Below are positions 1-10,853 of a stretch of DNA of 64,000 nt, in pieces. This DNA is from an uncultured Eggerthellaceae bacterium (lineage in GTDB: Bacteria > Actinomycetota > Coriobacteriia > Coriobacteriales > Eggerthellaceae), in NCBI GenBank assembly GCA_910588095.1, contig CAJUQH010000002.1, forward strand, positions 62,001 to 126,000, read 5' to 3'. The notes under the pieces were generated by a model. That model searched no databases, was not told where the DNA came from, and saw nothing but the letters and a program-made list of their open reading frames with translations. Position 1 is the first letter of the stretch; each line of letters starts with the position of its first letter. The translations under genes were made by a program, and so were the position numbers.

Positions 1-351
1 CGTATGCTGAAGAAGCAAAGAGGCAAAGCCGCATATAAGCGCGAGTACTGCTACCCCCCCCGCCACAATAAGGCTTCGTACGACAAGACCCTTTATTACC
101 TCTCCAACCCCTAACCGCAAACGACGACCGCTTGAAGGCTGCATCGCACGCAGCTCCAAAACCAACCCTACGCCCAACGCAAGACAGCCAGCAATCGCCA
201 GCACAATGAAAATGCCTCGTAGTATGAAACTTGCATCGTTCGGCAACGCCAATGCGAAGCATGCAGAAATACACGCAACGATGACTGCTGAAATAGCGGC
301 AGAATAGCCAGCCGGTGCCGATGCGACCAAACGCTTCAGTTTGCCTTCCAC
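1..351 (-). CDS. Membrane protein, N-terminal part only (runs off the left edge)
   Basis: An open frame of 117 codons runs without a stop from a GTG at 351-349 to the left end of the window, so the 3' part is missing. The GTG is preceded by a purine-rich ribosome site (AGGGGAAAAGGGA). The visible protein has three hydrophobic stretches, at about residues 10-35, 38-63 and 85-112, separated by short basic or polar loops (for example SSGRRLR), so it is an integral membrane protein. I do not recognise the family. In Eggerthellaceae many multi-spanning proteins carry a C-terminal LuxR-type DNA-binding domain, but nothing visible here tests that. The gene points away from the SUF operon across an AT-rich gap. 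Confidence 0.6.
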   Translation of the reverse strand, partial: MEGKLKRLVASAPAGYSAAISAVIVACISACFALALPNDASFILRGIFIVLAIAGCLALGVGLVLELRAMQPSSGRRLRLGVGEVIKGLVVRSLIVAGGVAVLALICGFASLLLQHT

Positions 352-493
352 AGCATTCCCTTTTCCCCTTGAGCAGTGAAAGCAACAGGGACGCTGTACC
401 CCTCACTCCTGGTTAGCTAGCCTCTCCCATAGACATATCTAACCAACGGGCACGTGCTGTGTTTAAGCTATGTTCTAAGCGTTTCCCCCTTAT

Positions 494-526
494 ATTGATT
501 AATGTTTTCTTCACACATCAATCAAT
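494..526. repeat. Imperfect inverted repeat in an AT-rich gap (possible operator)
   Basis: The gap 352-642 between the partial membrane protein and the SUF terminator holds no gene. It is markedly AT-richer than the surroundings from about 480 to 600. Within it the arms ATTGATTAATG (494-504) and CATCAATCAAT (516-526) form a 10 of 11 match inverted repeat with an 11-nt spacer. The position upstream of the minus-strand membrane protein suits a regulator site, but no regulator can be named. Confidence 0.3.
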
Positions 527-642
527 ATTGTTAATAGACTATCACCACTATTCAAGCTATGCAAGAATTATCTTAAAAAGCAAATTATGACTGTGGAGAC
601 TGCCTATACCACCTGAGCCACAATCCCTCTCGCTCCTATGAT

Positions 643-675
643 ACAAAAACCCGGAAGGCAGATTCGCCTTCCGGG
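643..675 (-). terminator. Intrinsic terminator of the SUF operon
   Basis: Perfect 10-bp stem CCCGGAAGGC/GCCTTCCGGG (650-659 with 666-675) with a 6-nt loop. Read on the minus strand it is followed at once by TTTTTG. It lies about 40 nt beyond the stop codon of the SufB/D gene. Confidence 0.9.
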
Positions 676-717
676 TCAGAAACGCTAGGCCAGAGCGGAT
701 AGCTGTGCGCAAGCCCC

Positions 718-1647
718 TTAGCTCAGGAAGTCCTCAAGGATCTCCTGCTCGGCTTCCTCCTCGGTCAGGCCCAGCGTCTCCAGCTTCACTATCTGATCGC
801 CGGCTATCTTGCCAATGGCGGCCTCGTGCACCAGCACGGCGTCCTCGCTGGCCGCCTCGATGCCGGGGATGGCCGTCACCTTGGCGTTGCCCATGATGAT
901 GGCGTCGCACTGCACATGGCCGCGGCAGGCGGACCGGCCGATGACCAGCGGGTTGAACACCTGCACCGAGTCGTCCTGGGCCACCGAGCGCGATATCACC
1001 TGCACGCTGGAGTCCTCGCCGTTGAGCTCCACCTTCATGTTGGAGGTGGCGGTCTGAGAATCGTGGGTGAGCAGCTTCTCGTTGAGCACCAGCTTGGCGC
1101 CCGCAGCCAGCTCGGCGTTGGTGTCGCGCACCGTGGACGACACGCCGCGCAGCTGCACCAGCTCCATCTCGCAGCTGGAGCCTTCCTCCATCACCACGTT
1201 GGTCACCGGGTTCAGGATGCGCTCGCCGGTGCCCTCGCCTTCGCCGTAGTGCTTCTCGACGTACTTCACGTGGGAGTTCTTGCCGCAGTAGAAGGTGTGG
1301 ATGCCGTCGTGCTCGGAAGCCTCGTGGCTCTCATTGTGGATGCCGCAGCCGGCTATGATGGTGATGTCGCAGTCTTCGCCGATGTAGAACGAGTTGTACA
1401 CGACGTCCTTCAGGCCCGACTGGGTGACGATGACGGGGATGAACACCGTCTCGCCCTTGGTGCCCGGCGCGATGCGGATGTCGATGCCGGGGTGGTCGGT
1501 CTTGGTGGCTATCTCGATGTTGGCCGAGGAATGACGCTCGACCAGCTGGCCGTCCTTGCGGATGTTGAAGGCGCCCTTGGGCATGCCGTGGATGTTGGCT
1601 ATCTCGGCAAGGAGCCCTTCGTCGATGGGTGAGAGGTCGACTGCCAT
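718..1647 (-). CDS. SufB/SufD-family Fe-S cluster assembly scaffold
   Basis: 309 residues, shorter than the SufB (about 480) or SufD (about 420) of the full SUF system. The C-terminal half has the SufB/D beta-helix character and the family ending HEAAIGKIAGDQ...LETLGLTEEEA. Cysteines lie in GCGIHNESHEAS and CRGHVQCD. It should form the membrane-free scaffold that, with the ATPase SufC, builds Fe-S clusters. The gene follows sufC by 17 nt, with AAAGGAG before the ATG, and ends at a strong terminator, so the operon holds one scaffold and one ATPase. No SufS, SufU or second scaffold is nearby. This matches the two-component (SmsCB-like) arrangement known from archaea and some anaerobes. The family call is secure; which SUF subtype it belongs to is inference. 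Confidence 0.9.
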   Translation of the reverse strand: MAVDLSPIDEGLLAEIANIHGMPKGAFNIRKDGQLVERHSSANIEIATKTDHPGIDIRIAPGTKGETVFIPVIVTQSGLKDVVYNSFYIGEDCDITIIAGCGIHNESHEASEHDGIHTFYCGKNSHVKYVEKHYGEGEGTGERILNPVTNVVMEEGSSCEMELVQLRGVSSTVRDTNAELAAGAKLVLNEKLLTHDSQTATSNMKVELNGEDSSVQVISRSVAQDDSVQVFNPLVIGRSACRGHVQCDAIIMGNAKVTAIPGIEAASEDAVLVHEAAIGKIAGDQIVKLETLGLTEEEAEQEILEDFLS

Positions 1648-1664
1648 GGTTGCGCTCCTTTACG

Positions 1665-2441
1665 CTAGCAGGTGGTGGGGATCTCGGTGATGTGCAGCTC
1701 GGTAGGCTCCGAGAGCTGGCAGCCGGGGATGCCCTTGGACACGAAGCCCAGCTGCGGCATGATGTCCTCCGGCGTGCCGGAGCGGTCGATGCGGCCGTCG
1801 CGCAGCACCACTATCTCGTCGGCCAGCTGGATGATGCGCTCCTGGTGCGAGATTATCACGATGGAGCGGCCGCCCTGGGCCTCGTGGATGTCGCGGAACG
1901 TCTCGGTGAGGCGGTCAAAGCTCCACAGGTCGATGCCCGCTTCGGGCTCGTCGTAGATGGCCAGCTTCGGGTCGCGGGCCAGGATGGTGGCTATCTCGAT
2001 GCGCTTTACCTCACCGCCGGAAAGGCTCTTGTCCACCTCGCGCGTGAGGTAGCTGGCCGAGCACAGCCCCACGCGGGCCAGGTACTCGTTGCAGGCCAGC
2101 ATGGGCAGCTTCTTGCCCGCGGCGATGTCCAGCAGCTTCTTGACCGTCATGCCCTTGAAGCGGGCCGGCTGCTGGAAGCCGTAGCCGATGCCCAGGCGCG
2201 CGCGCTCGGTGATGCCCAGCTCGGTTATGTCCTGGCCGTCGAGCACGATGGAGCCCGAGGTGGGCTTCTCGATGCCCATGACCAGCTTGGCCAGGGTGGA
2301 TTTGCCGCCGCCGTTCGGGCCGGTTATCACCGTGAAACGGTCGTCGGCGATGGTCAGCGAAAGGTCGTCGATGATGCGCTTCTTGACCGACGGGTCGTCG
2401 GCGGAAGGCACCTCGAACACCAGGTTCTTTATCTCAAGCAC
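1665..2441 (-). CDS. sufC: SufC, Fe-S cluster assembly ATPase
   Basis: 258-residue ABC-type ATPase with no membrane domain. It shows Walker A GPNGGGKST (about residues 39-47), the signature SLSGGEVKR, Walker B LAIYDEPEAGID and the switch histidine in ISHQERI, all as in SufC. The EPEAGID stretch is typical of SufC rather than of transporters. The start is a GTG at 2441, chosen because GAGGAG sits 7 nt upstream. It is the first gene of a two-gene operon with the SufB/D scaffold and presumably drives conformational change of that scaffold in the cytoplasm. Confidence 0.95.
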   Translation of the reverse strand: MLEIKNLVFEVPSADDPSVKKRIIDDLSLTIADDRFTVITGPNGGGKSTLAKLVMGIEKPTSGSIVLDGQDITELGITERARLGIGYGFQQPARFKGMTVKKLLDIAAGKKLPMLACNEYLARVGLCSASYLTREVDKSLSGGEVKRIEIATILARDPKLAIYDEPEAGIDLWSFDRLTETFRDIHEAQGGRSIVIISHQERIIQLADEIVVLRDGRIDRSGTPEDIMPQLGFVSKGIPGCQLSEPTELHITEIPTTC

Positions 2442-2489
2442 GGTAAGCTCCTCAGGTTGTCTTCTATGCTTGCGTCGTCGTACCGGCTC

Positions 2490-2517
2490 ATACTAGCACG
2501 GCTCCGCGCCCGCGCAA
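2490..2517 (-). promoter_or_regulatory. Weak candidate promoter for sufC
   Basis: On the minus strand TTGCGC (2517-2512) and TAGTAT (2495-2490) are 16 nt apart, about 50 nt before the sufC GTG. The match to sigma-70 consensus is poor, so this is a suggestion only. The rest of the uvrA-sufC gap (2442-2638) shows nothing else clear. Confidence 0.3.
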
Positions 2518-2638
2518 GCTCACCATCAGTAAACCATCATCGCCGGGCGAGGATATACTGCTTCCCGTATGAGATGCAGGCAGCACCGGGCCAGCGGCTC
2601 AAGGCGCCCGCCGCCCAGCCACGGCTACCGCAGCTGCC

Positions 2639-5557
<2,919 letters not shown>

Positions 5558-5739
5558 GGAACGGGCCTGCCTTGTCTCTTGGATGCGGAGCGCGTCCGCT
5601 TTTCTCGCAAGGCCCTATTCTACTGCGACGAGGGTCCCGTGGCTAGCAGAAAATCAAACTTATGTTCGCTATCCAAGGTTTCCGCATAAGCGCGCGGAAG
5701 GGCCTAGCGAAGCGCTAGACTGGCGAAGCTTCGGCGCCT

Positions 5740-5905
5740 CATGTGCGAACCGCCCCCGGGTCATCACTCCGGAGGCGGTCCTACAGGAAGGAATGTGGAG
5801 GCAGCCTTTCGGCTGCTCGGAGCCTTGTTTCATGATCAGGCTCAGCTCATGGGCACATGATGCCATGCTCGCTGCCGCCTTGGGGCCCGCAGCCCCTAGC
5901 GGCAA
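5740..5905. other. Hairpin-rich intergenic stretch, no convincing gene
   Basis: The gap 5558-6018 between uvrA and the ATPase gene has no credible coding region. It holds three consecutive stem-loops: ACCGCC/GGCGGT (5749-5754 with 5774-5779, extended by CCCGG/CCGG), GCAGCC-TTTC-GGCTGC (5801-5816), and GCCGC..GGGGC/GCCCC..GCGGC (5874-5903). This could be a small structured RNA or transcription-termination debris. I compared it by eye with SRP RNA, RNase P RNA and tmRNA motifs and saw no match. The strand cannot be decided. Confidence 0.3.
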
Positions 5906-6018
5906 CCACCCCGGCAGGCTCCCGTTACCGCTGCGTCACGATGGGCGGCGGTGGCAAGGTGCGACCTGGCCGCTCTCTCATGCACAGCAACGGGCACTCA
6001 TCGTTGAATGAGCGCCAT

Positions 6019-7341
6019 CTATGCCGTAAGAGTGGCGACAGGGATGACATAGACCCCATCCTGTCTCTGGTAGGCAACGCTCCCGCTTCCCACCAGCACT
6101 GCCAGGAACGCCGGATCGCTGACTCTCGCCAGAGGGTTCTCAGCCGCTTTTGCTGCAAGGCGCAGCAGCGCATCGGCCGCAGCGTCCACCTTCGCCTCGG
6201 ATAGCTTGATCTCCAAAGCAGCCCATCTCCCATCCACCTCGAGGATGGCATCTGCCTCCAAGCCAGCTTGGTCGCGGTAGTAGCGCACCTCGTTCCCGAT
6301 GCCCGAATAGGTGGAGACGAACGCGTTGAGGTCCCGCATCACAAGCGTCTCGAACAGATTGCCGAGGGCCTGCATGTCATCCATGAGGCGTGCTGGGGTG
6401 GCATGCAGCGCGATAGCCGCCAGCGACGGGTCGACGAAATAGCGCTTCGGCTTGACCCGCGCCCGTGCCTTCGACCGCAAAGGCGCGCTCCAACCATTGA
6501 CATCGTAGATGATGAAAAGGCGCTGCAAGGCATCCAGGTACCTCTCGACCGTCGTGCGCGCGGGTAGCCTGTCCTCGTCCCCCTGCGCCATATCCTTCGC
6601 CAACGTGGCCATCGTCGCGGGCTGAGCCAGGTTCAGCGCCAGCGCCGTCACCAGGCTGGAAGCGGTCGCCGAGCTGAGGCCCATGCGGGGAATGCTCACA
6701 TCGTAGAGGCTCTCGAGGTGCGATGCCGCCGTTTCGGCAGCCATCTCATAGGGACGTCCGACATTGGCAGGCCATCCGCCTCGACAGCACCATTCCGCTA
6801 CGTCATCGAGCGAGGTGTCGCATTCCGCACCCTCGAAGGCTCCTTCGAAAAGCGCCTTGAGGCTCACTTTACCGTTGGAGACCCCTTCTTCAACGAGGCT
6901 CATGGGCCACATGCTCACCCTCTTGATGCGACCAGCACCGCTATGATGGACCTCCCTTCGCTGCGGCAGCTCGTCCCCCTCTACCTTAAGCCGCGTAGAG
7001 CCAGTGAGGATGAACTGACCTGCGCGGTTTGCTTGCTCGTCAACCGTGCGCCTTACCTCGTCCCACACGACAGGCAGCTCCTGCCACTCGTCGATGAGAT
7101 GGGGCTCGCTGCCCCTGAGCGCTGTTTCAGGCGCCTCGACAGCTCGTGCGAAAGCGGCGCTGTCATCAAGCCGCGTAGCGCTTTGCGCATGGGTGAGCGC
7201 GGTCCATGTCTTGCCGCACCATTTGGAGCCTGTTATCTCCACCGCCCCGAATGTTTCAAGCAAGAAGTCAAGGCGGTCGTCGATGAGCCGGGGAAGATAG
7301 CCTTCCGGCCGCAGGGTCTGCCCTATCATGCTGTTCGCCAT
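6019..7341 (-). CDS. ATP-binding protein, AAA/DUF4143 family
   Basis: 440 residues with a variant P-loop GSKWCGKT at about 38-45, a Walker B-like LIDEWQELP at about 82-90 and a sensor-like FILTGSTRLK, followed by a C-terminal half of the DUF4143 type (near the end, ALEIKLSEAKVDAAADALLRL is split here as ALEIKLSEAK and VDAAADALL). Members of this family are often single-gene accessory ATPases of unknown role, with a nuclease-like fold at the C-terminus. The ATG has AAGGAGAGACC before it. The promoter (TAGAAT at 7373-7368) gives a very short leader. The -35 position is occupied by the first of six 23-bp repeats, so expression is probably regulated by a DNA-binding protein. No partner gene lies beside it. 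Confidence 0.85.
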   Translation of the reverse strand: MANSMIGQTLRPEGYLPRLIDDRLDFLLETFGAVEITGSKWCGKTWTALTHAQSATRLDDSAAFARAVEAPETALRGSEPHLIDEWQELPVVWDEVRRTVDEQANRAGQFILTGSTRLKVEGDELPQRREVHHSGAGRIKRVSMWPMSLVEEGVSNGKVSLKALFEGAFEGAECDTSLDDVAEWCCRGGWPANVGRPYEMAAETAASHLESLYDVSIPRMGLSSATASSLVTALALNLAQPATMATLAKDMAQGDEDRLPARTTVERYLDALQRLFIIYDVNGWSAPLRSKARARVKPKRYFVDPSLAAIALHATPARLMDDMQALGNLFETLVMRDLNAFVSTYSGIGNEVRYYRDQAGLEADAILEVDGRWAALEIKLSEAKVDAAADALLRLAAKAAENPLARVSDPAFLAVLVGSGSVAYQRQDGVYVIPVATLTA

Positions 7342-7367
7342 GGTCTCTCCTTGGTTCGAAAAGCAGC

Positions 7368-7396
7368 ATTCTACCTGGTCGTATTAAATGGCGCTA
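7368..7396 (-). promoter_or_regulatory. Promoter of the DUF4143 ATPase gene
   Basis: TAGAAT on the minus strand (7373-7368) fits a -10 box placed about 27 nt before the ATG. The -35 window at 17-nt spacing (7396-7391) reads TAGCGC, a poor match, and coincides with the first 23-bp repeat. An activator- or repressor-controlled promoter is therefore likely. Confidence 0.5.
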
Positions 7397-7528
7397 CATT
7401 TTGCACCATGTTCGCGATGCATTTTGCACGTATCTCGCGCTACATTTTACACCATGTTCGCGATGCATTTTACACGTATCTCGCGCTACATTTTGCACAT
7501 GATAGGCGATGCATTTCGCACATCGCTC
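7391..7528. repeat. Six 23-bp tandem repeats (iteron-like operator array)
   Basis: Exactly six contiguous 23-bp units fill 7391-7528: 7391-7413, 7414-7436, 7437-7459, 7460-7482, 7483-7505 and 7506-7528. The core is GCG(C/A)T(A/G)CATTTT(G/A)CAC followed by a 7-nt variable tail. Units alternate between a GCGCTACATT and a GCGATGCATT form, so the higher-order period is 46 bp, and units 1-2 and 3-4 are almost identical. The array starts at the -35 position of the ATPase promoter. There are no spacers of CRISPR size. The best guess is a multi-site operator for an unidentified regulator, possibly the ATPase itself. Confidence 0.85.
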
Positions 7529-7557
7529 ATGCCGCCTTCCATAGATGCTCGCTCACG

Positions 7558-7588
7558 AAGAAGGCCCCGGGGTCGCCCGGGGCCTTCC
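7558..7588 (-). terminator. Terminator after the uppP-aminotransferase unit
   Basis: Perfect 11-bp stem AAGGCCCCGGG/CCCGGGGCCTT (7561-7571 with 7576-7586) and a GTCG loop. On the minus strand it is followed by CTTCTTCG, a weak U-rich tail. It lies 60 nt beyond the aminotransferase stop codon. The stem resembles those at 16240-16273 and 56331-56355. Confidence 0.7.
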
Positions 7589-7647
7589 GCATCCGATCCG
7601 GCGCAGCGCGCGACCGCAGCCGCAGCCGCAGCCAGCGCAACGGAACC

Positions 7648-8829
7648 TTACCCCTCGTAGCTCTCCTTCAGAGCCTTGAACGCCGGCAGCGAGCGCTCGA
7701 TGGTGTCGCGGGCGATGCAGTAGCTCAGGCGCACCCAGCCGGGCACGCCGAAGCTGTCCGACGGCACCAGCAGCAGCTCGAAGGCCTTGGCGCGGTCGCT
7801 GAACGCCTGAGCGTCGGGCTCGAGCGCCTTCACCCACAGGTAGAACGCACCGTCGGGCTCGACGTACTCGTAGCCCAGCGCAGACAGCCCCTCGGTGAGG
7901 ATGCGACGGTTCTCGGCATAGGCGGCCACGTCGGATGGCTCGTCCACGCACTCGGCCAGCACGCGCTGCATGAGCACCGGCGCGCAGATGTACCCGAGCG
8001 CGCGCCCCGCCCCCGCCACGGCGCAGGCCACGTCGGCCGCATCGTCCATCAGGTCGGACACGTAGATGTAGCCGATGCGCTCGCCCGGCAGCGAGAGCGA
8101 CTTCGAGTACGACAGGCACACGATGGTGCGCGGATACAGGCACGGCACGTACGGCACCTCGGCACCGTAGGTTATCTCGCGGTACGGCTCGTCGCTGATG
8201 AGGTACAGCGGCCGGCCGAGCTCGGCCTCCTTCGCGCGCAGCACCGCGGCCAGCGCCTCGAGGTTCTGGCGCGTGTACACGGCGCCCACCGGGTTGTTCG
8301 GCGAGTTGATGATGATGGCGCTCGTCTTGGGGCCGATGGCGGCTGCCACGGCATCGACGTCTATCTGGAAGTCGGGCACGCTGGCCGGCACTTCGACGCG
8401 CTCGCAGCCGCACATGCCTATCCAGGTGGAGTACTCCGGGAAGAACGGCGAGATGACGATGACCTCGTCGCCCGGGTGCGTCACCGCGGCCAGGCTGATG
8501 GCGATGGCGGCCGCCGCGCCGACGGTCAGGTACAGCTGGCCAGGGGTGGCAGGCACGCCGTAGCGTTCGCGGATGTGCCGAGCCACCGCGTCGCGCACCG
8601 CGGGGTCGCCAGCGGCGGGCGTGTAGCCATGCAAGGCCACCGGGTCTTCCTCCATCAGGCGCAGGATGGTCTCGCGCACCTTGGGCGGCGCGGGCACGCT
8701 GGGGTTGCCGATGGAGTAGTCGAACACGTTGTCGGCCCCGACCTGCGCCTTGCGTTCCATGCCGTAGGCGAACAGCTCGCGGATGGCGCTGGGCTCGTCG
8801 CCGAGCGCGTGCATCTTCTCGTTTATCAT
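7648..8829 (-). CDS. Class I/II pyridoxal-phosphate aminotransferase
   Basis: 393 residues, the normal size for a fold-type I aminotransferase of the aspartate/alanine group. The PLP lysine is in SYSKSLSLPGERIGY. The conserved SPNNPVGAVY, the YSIGNPSVPAPP substrate-side loop and SDEPYREITY are all present, and the C-terminal arginine sits in WVRLSYC. It is cytoplasmic and should move an amino group between an amino acid and a 2-oxo acid; the exact substrate cannot be read from sequence. It follows uppP by 36 nt and probably shares its transcript. The ATG has GAAGGGAAGG upstream. Confidence 0.93.
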   Translation of the reverse strand: MINEKMHALGDEPSAIRELFAYGMERKAQVGADNVFDYSIGNPSVPAPPKVRETILRLMEEDPVALHGYTPAAGDPAVRDAVARHIRERYGVPATPGQLYLTVGAAAAIAISLAAVTHPGDEVIVISPFFPEYSTWIGMCGCERVEVPASVPDFQIDVDAVAAAIGPKTSAIIINSPNNPVGAVYTRQNLEALAAVLRAKEAELGRPLYLISDEPYREITYGAEVPYVPCLYPRTIVCLSYSKSLSLPGERIGYIYVSDLMDDAADVACAVAGAGRALGYICAPVLMQRVLAECVDEPSDVAAYAENRRILTEGLSALGYEYVEPDGAFYLWVKALEPDAQAFSDRAKAFELLLVPSDSFGVPGWVRLSYCIARDTIERSLPAFKALKESYEG

Positions 8830-8865
8830 CGTAGCCTTCCCTTCGTTTCCCAGCCGGCCCCGTTA

Positions 8866-9798
8866 TCAGCCCAGCAGCAGCTTGGCGCCGAAGTAGGCCA
8901 GCACCACCACGCCCACGACGATGCGGTACACGCCGAAGGCGGTGAAGTCGTTGCGCTTGATATAGCCCATCAGGAACTTGATGGACAAGATGGACACCAC
9001 GAACGCCGTCACGATGCCCACGCCCAGCACGGCCACCTCGGTGGTGGTCATGGCCAGGCCGCCGAGCACCGCCTTCACGGCCTTCACGAGCCCCCAGCCG
9101 AACATGACCGGGATGGCCAGGAAGAACGTGAACTCGGCCGCCGCCGTGCGCGAGCAGCCGCACAGCATGCCGCCGATGATGGTGGAGCCCGAGCGGCTCG
9201 TGCCCGGGATGATGGCCAGCACCTGGAAGAGGCCTATCTTGAGCGCCGTCTTCCAGTCTATCTCGTCCACGGTATGCACCCTGAACAGCGCAGCCTCGGC
9301 GTCGTCGCCGTCGGTGCCGCTGCCCACGCGCGCGTGCTTGCCGCGCGGCTGGGCCTGGGCGAGGTAGCGTTCCTCGCGCTTGCGGTTGTGATGCTCCAGC
9401 ACGATGAAGATGACGCCGTAGACGATGAGCGCCACCGCCACCGTCCAGGCGCTGTAGAAGTACTCGTTCACCCAATCATCCAGCGCGAAGCCGAACACCG
9501 CAGCGGGGATGCAGCCCACGACCACCATGCCCCACAGCCGCCACGTGCTGCGGCGCTCGGCCGCGGTCTTGCGGCCCGAGAACGGGTTGAGCTTGTGGAA
9601 GTACAGGATGATGACGGCGCAGATGGCGCCTATCTGGATGACCACCAAGAACAGCTCGAGGAACCCGGGGCTCACCGCCAGCTTCACGAACTCGTCTACC
9701 AGTATCATGTGGCCCGTCGACGAAATGGGCAGCCATTCGGTGATGCCCTCCACCACGCCGATGAACACAGCCTTCAAGAGCTCTACGAGCATTTCCAT
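8866..9798 (-). CDS. uppP: Undecaprenyl-diphosphate phosphatase (UppP/BacA)
   Basis: 310 residues of mostly hydrophobic helices. Both UppP motifs are present: EGITEWLPISSTGHMIL near the N-terminus (about 18-34) and PGTSRSGSTIIGGML in the middle. It recycles undecaprenyl diphosphate to the monophosphate lipid carrier for cell-wall synthesis. It is longer than the usual 265-280 because of a polar cytoplasmic insert of about 45 residues, including KREERYLAQAQPRGKHARV, between two membrane helices. The ATG is preceded by AAGAAGGATATA. It is the first gene of a pair with the aminotransferase and is divergent from the tatD gene, whose start is only 46 nt away. Confidence 0.96.
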   Translation of the reverse strand: MEMLVELLKAVFIGVVEGITEWLPISSTGHMILVDEFVKLAVSPGFLELFLVVIQIGAICAVIILYFHKLNPFSGRKTAAERRSTWRLWGMVVVGCIPAAVFGFALDDWVNEYFYSAWTVAVALIVYGVIFIVLEHHNRKREERYLAQAQPRGKHARVGSGTDGDDAEAALFRVHTVDEIDWKTALKIGLFQVLAIIPGTSRSGSTIIGGMLCGCSRTAAAEFTFFLAIPVMFGWGLVKAVKAVLGGLAMTTTEVAVLGVGIVTAFVVSILSIKFLMGYIKRNDFTAFGVYRIVVGVVVLAYFGAKLLLG

Positions 9799-9844
9799 GT
9801 TGCTATATCCTTCTTGTTGGGAGCCTTAATGGTACCATGAAGCC

Positions 9845-10627
9845 ATGGAAGCCCCGCACGACACCCTCTACGACATGCACTGCCACATCGGCTTCGCGGC
9901 CAACGCCGCGGAAGTGGCCGCCAGCGCTGCAGCCCGCGGTGGCTTGCAGGCGCTCAGCTGCACGGTGACCCCATCCGAGTACGAGCAGCAACGCGCCGCC
10001 CTGGCTGGCTTCGGGTTCGCCCGGGTGGCCTTGGGGCTGCACCCCTGGTGGGTGGCCGATGGCCGCTGCGGCCCGGAAGGCGTCGAGCGATTCTGCGCCC
10101 TGGCGCCCGGCGAGCGCTTCATCGGCGAGATAGGGATCGAGCTCACCGAGCGCTACCGCGCGCCCGAGGCCCGCGAGCGGCAAGTGGCCGCGCTCGACCG
10201 CGCGCTGGCCGCCTGCAACGAGGGCGCACCTGGCAAGCTGGTGTCGGTCCACGCGGTGCGCGCCACCGAGCCGCTGCTCGACGCGCTGGAGACGGCAGGC
10301 ACCTGCGAGCGCCACGCCGTGGTGTTCCACTGGTACTCCGACACCCCCGAAGGGCTCAAGCGCGCCGTGGGCATGGGGTGCTATTTCTCGGTGGGCAGCT
10401 ACATGCTGGAGACGCGGCGCGGCCGCGAGTACGCCCGCATCGTCCCCGAGGGCCGACTGCTGCTCGAGACCGACGCCCCCTCGCGGCCCGGCAAGCTGTG
10501 GTCGGCCGATCTCTGGCGGGCGCAGCTGGAGCTGGGCCTGGCCGAGCTCGCGCGCATCCGCGGCGTCGACGAGCAGGCGCTGGCCGCCACCATGGCCGCA
10601 ACGAGCGCCCAGCTGCTGCACGGCTAG
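9845..10627 (+). CDS. TatD-family metal-dependent hydrolase
   Basis: 260 residues, the standard TatD size. Metal ligands are visible in order: YDMHCHIG (HxH) at the N-terminus, the glutamate in GEIGIEL, histidines in VSVHAVRA and FHWYSDTP, and the aspartate in LLLETDAPS near residue 215. TatD proteins are TIM-barrel 3'-5' exonucleases or DNases. It is one of only two plus-strand genes here. The start chosen is the second of two overlapping ATGs, because the first (9838) is in another frame; the ribosome site is weak. It faces uppP across a 46-bp divergent gap. Confidence 0.9.
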   Translation: MEAPHDTLYDMHCHIGFAANAAEVAASAAARGGLQALSCTVTPSEYEQQRAALAGFGFARVALGLHPWWVADGRCGPEGVERFCALAPGERFIGEIGIELTERYRAPEARERQVAALDRALAACNEGAPGKLVSVHAVRATEPLLDALETAGTCERHAVVFHWYSDTPEGLKRAVGMGCYFSVGSYMLETRRGREYARIVPEGRLLLETDAPSRPGKLWSADLWRAQLELGLAELARIRGVDEQALAATMAATSAQLLHG

Positions 10628-10657
10628 CGGAAGGGCCCGCTGGCGCGGCCGCTTCCG
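10628..10657 (+). terminator. Possible terminator after tatD
   Basis: CGGAAGGGCC (10628-10637) can pair with GGCCGCTTCCG (10647-10657), with one bulged base, directly behind the tatD stop codon. No U-run follows, so function is uncertain. The remaining gap to 10806 shows nothing clear. Confidence 0.35.
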
Positions 10658-10806
10658 AAGCCCGCCCGCCATGCCGCCATGCCCTCCTGCGCCCCCAAGC
10701 CGCGCACCTTCCTCCCTCGACCATCCTATGTGTCACCTCGAAAACGGCCGCCATACGGGGCGGTAATCAACCAGCCATGGCCGCGTCGCGCCACGTGCCC
10801 CGGGCC

Positions 10807-10812
10807 TATGAT
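10807..10812 (+). promoter_or_regulatory. Candidate -10 box for the 45-residue peptide gene
   Basis: TATGAT lies 42 nt before the ATG at 10854 and leaves room for a leader with the ribosome site AAAAAAGGAG. No convincing -35 hexamer is seen at 16-18 nt. Confidence 0.4.
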
Positions 10813-10853
10813 AGGGCTGCTTCGAAAGGACCCGAGAAAAAAGGAGCCCCATC

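Noticed and set aside
5760..5820. SRP RNA-like GGAAGGAA ... GCAGCC pattern
   Set aside because: The asymmetric-loop arrangement of SRP domain IV is not formed by the surrounding bases; only short words match.
5669..5905. 78-residue minus-strand reading frame in the uvrA-ATPase gap
   Set aside because: No ribosome site, unusual composition, and its sequence is explained by the three hairpins.
7391..7528. CRISPR array
   Set aside because: The repeats are contiguous with no unique spacers, the unit is 23 bp and no cas genes are present.
6718..9840. Very long plus-strand open frame (about 1040 codons) opposite the ATPase, aminotransferase and uppP genes
   Set aside because: It is antisense to three recognisable genes and its translation is low-complexity, rich in His, Arg, Ala and Val. 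Such frames are expected from GC-rich codon use on the other strand.
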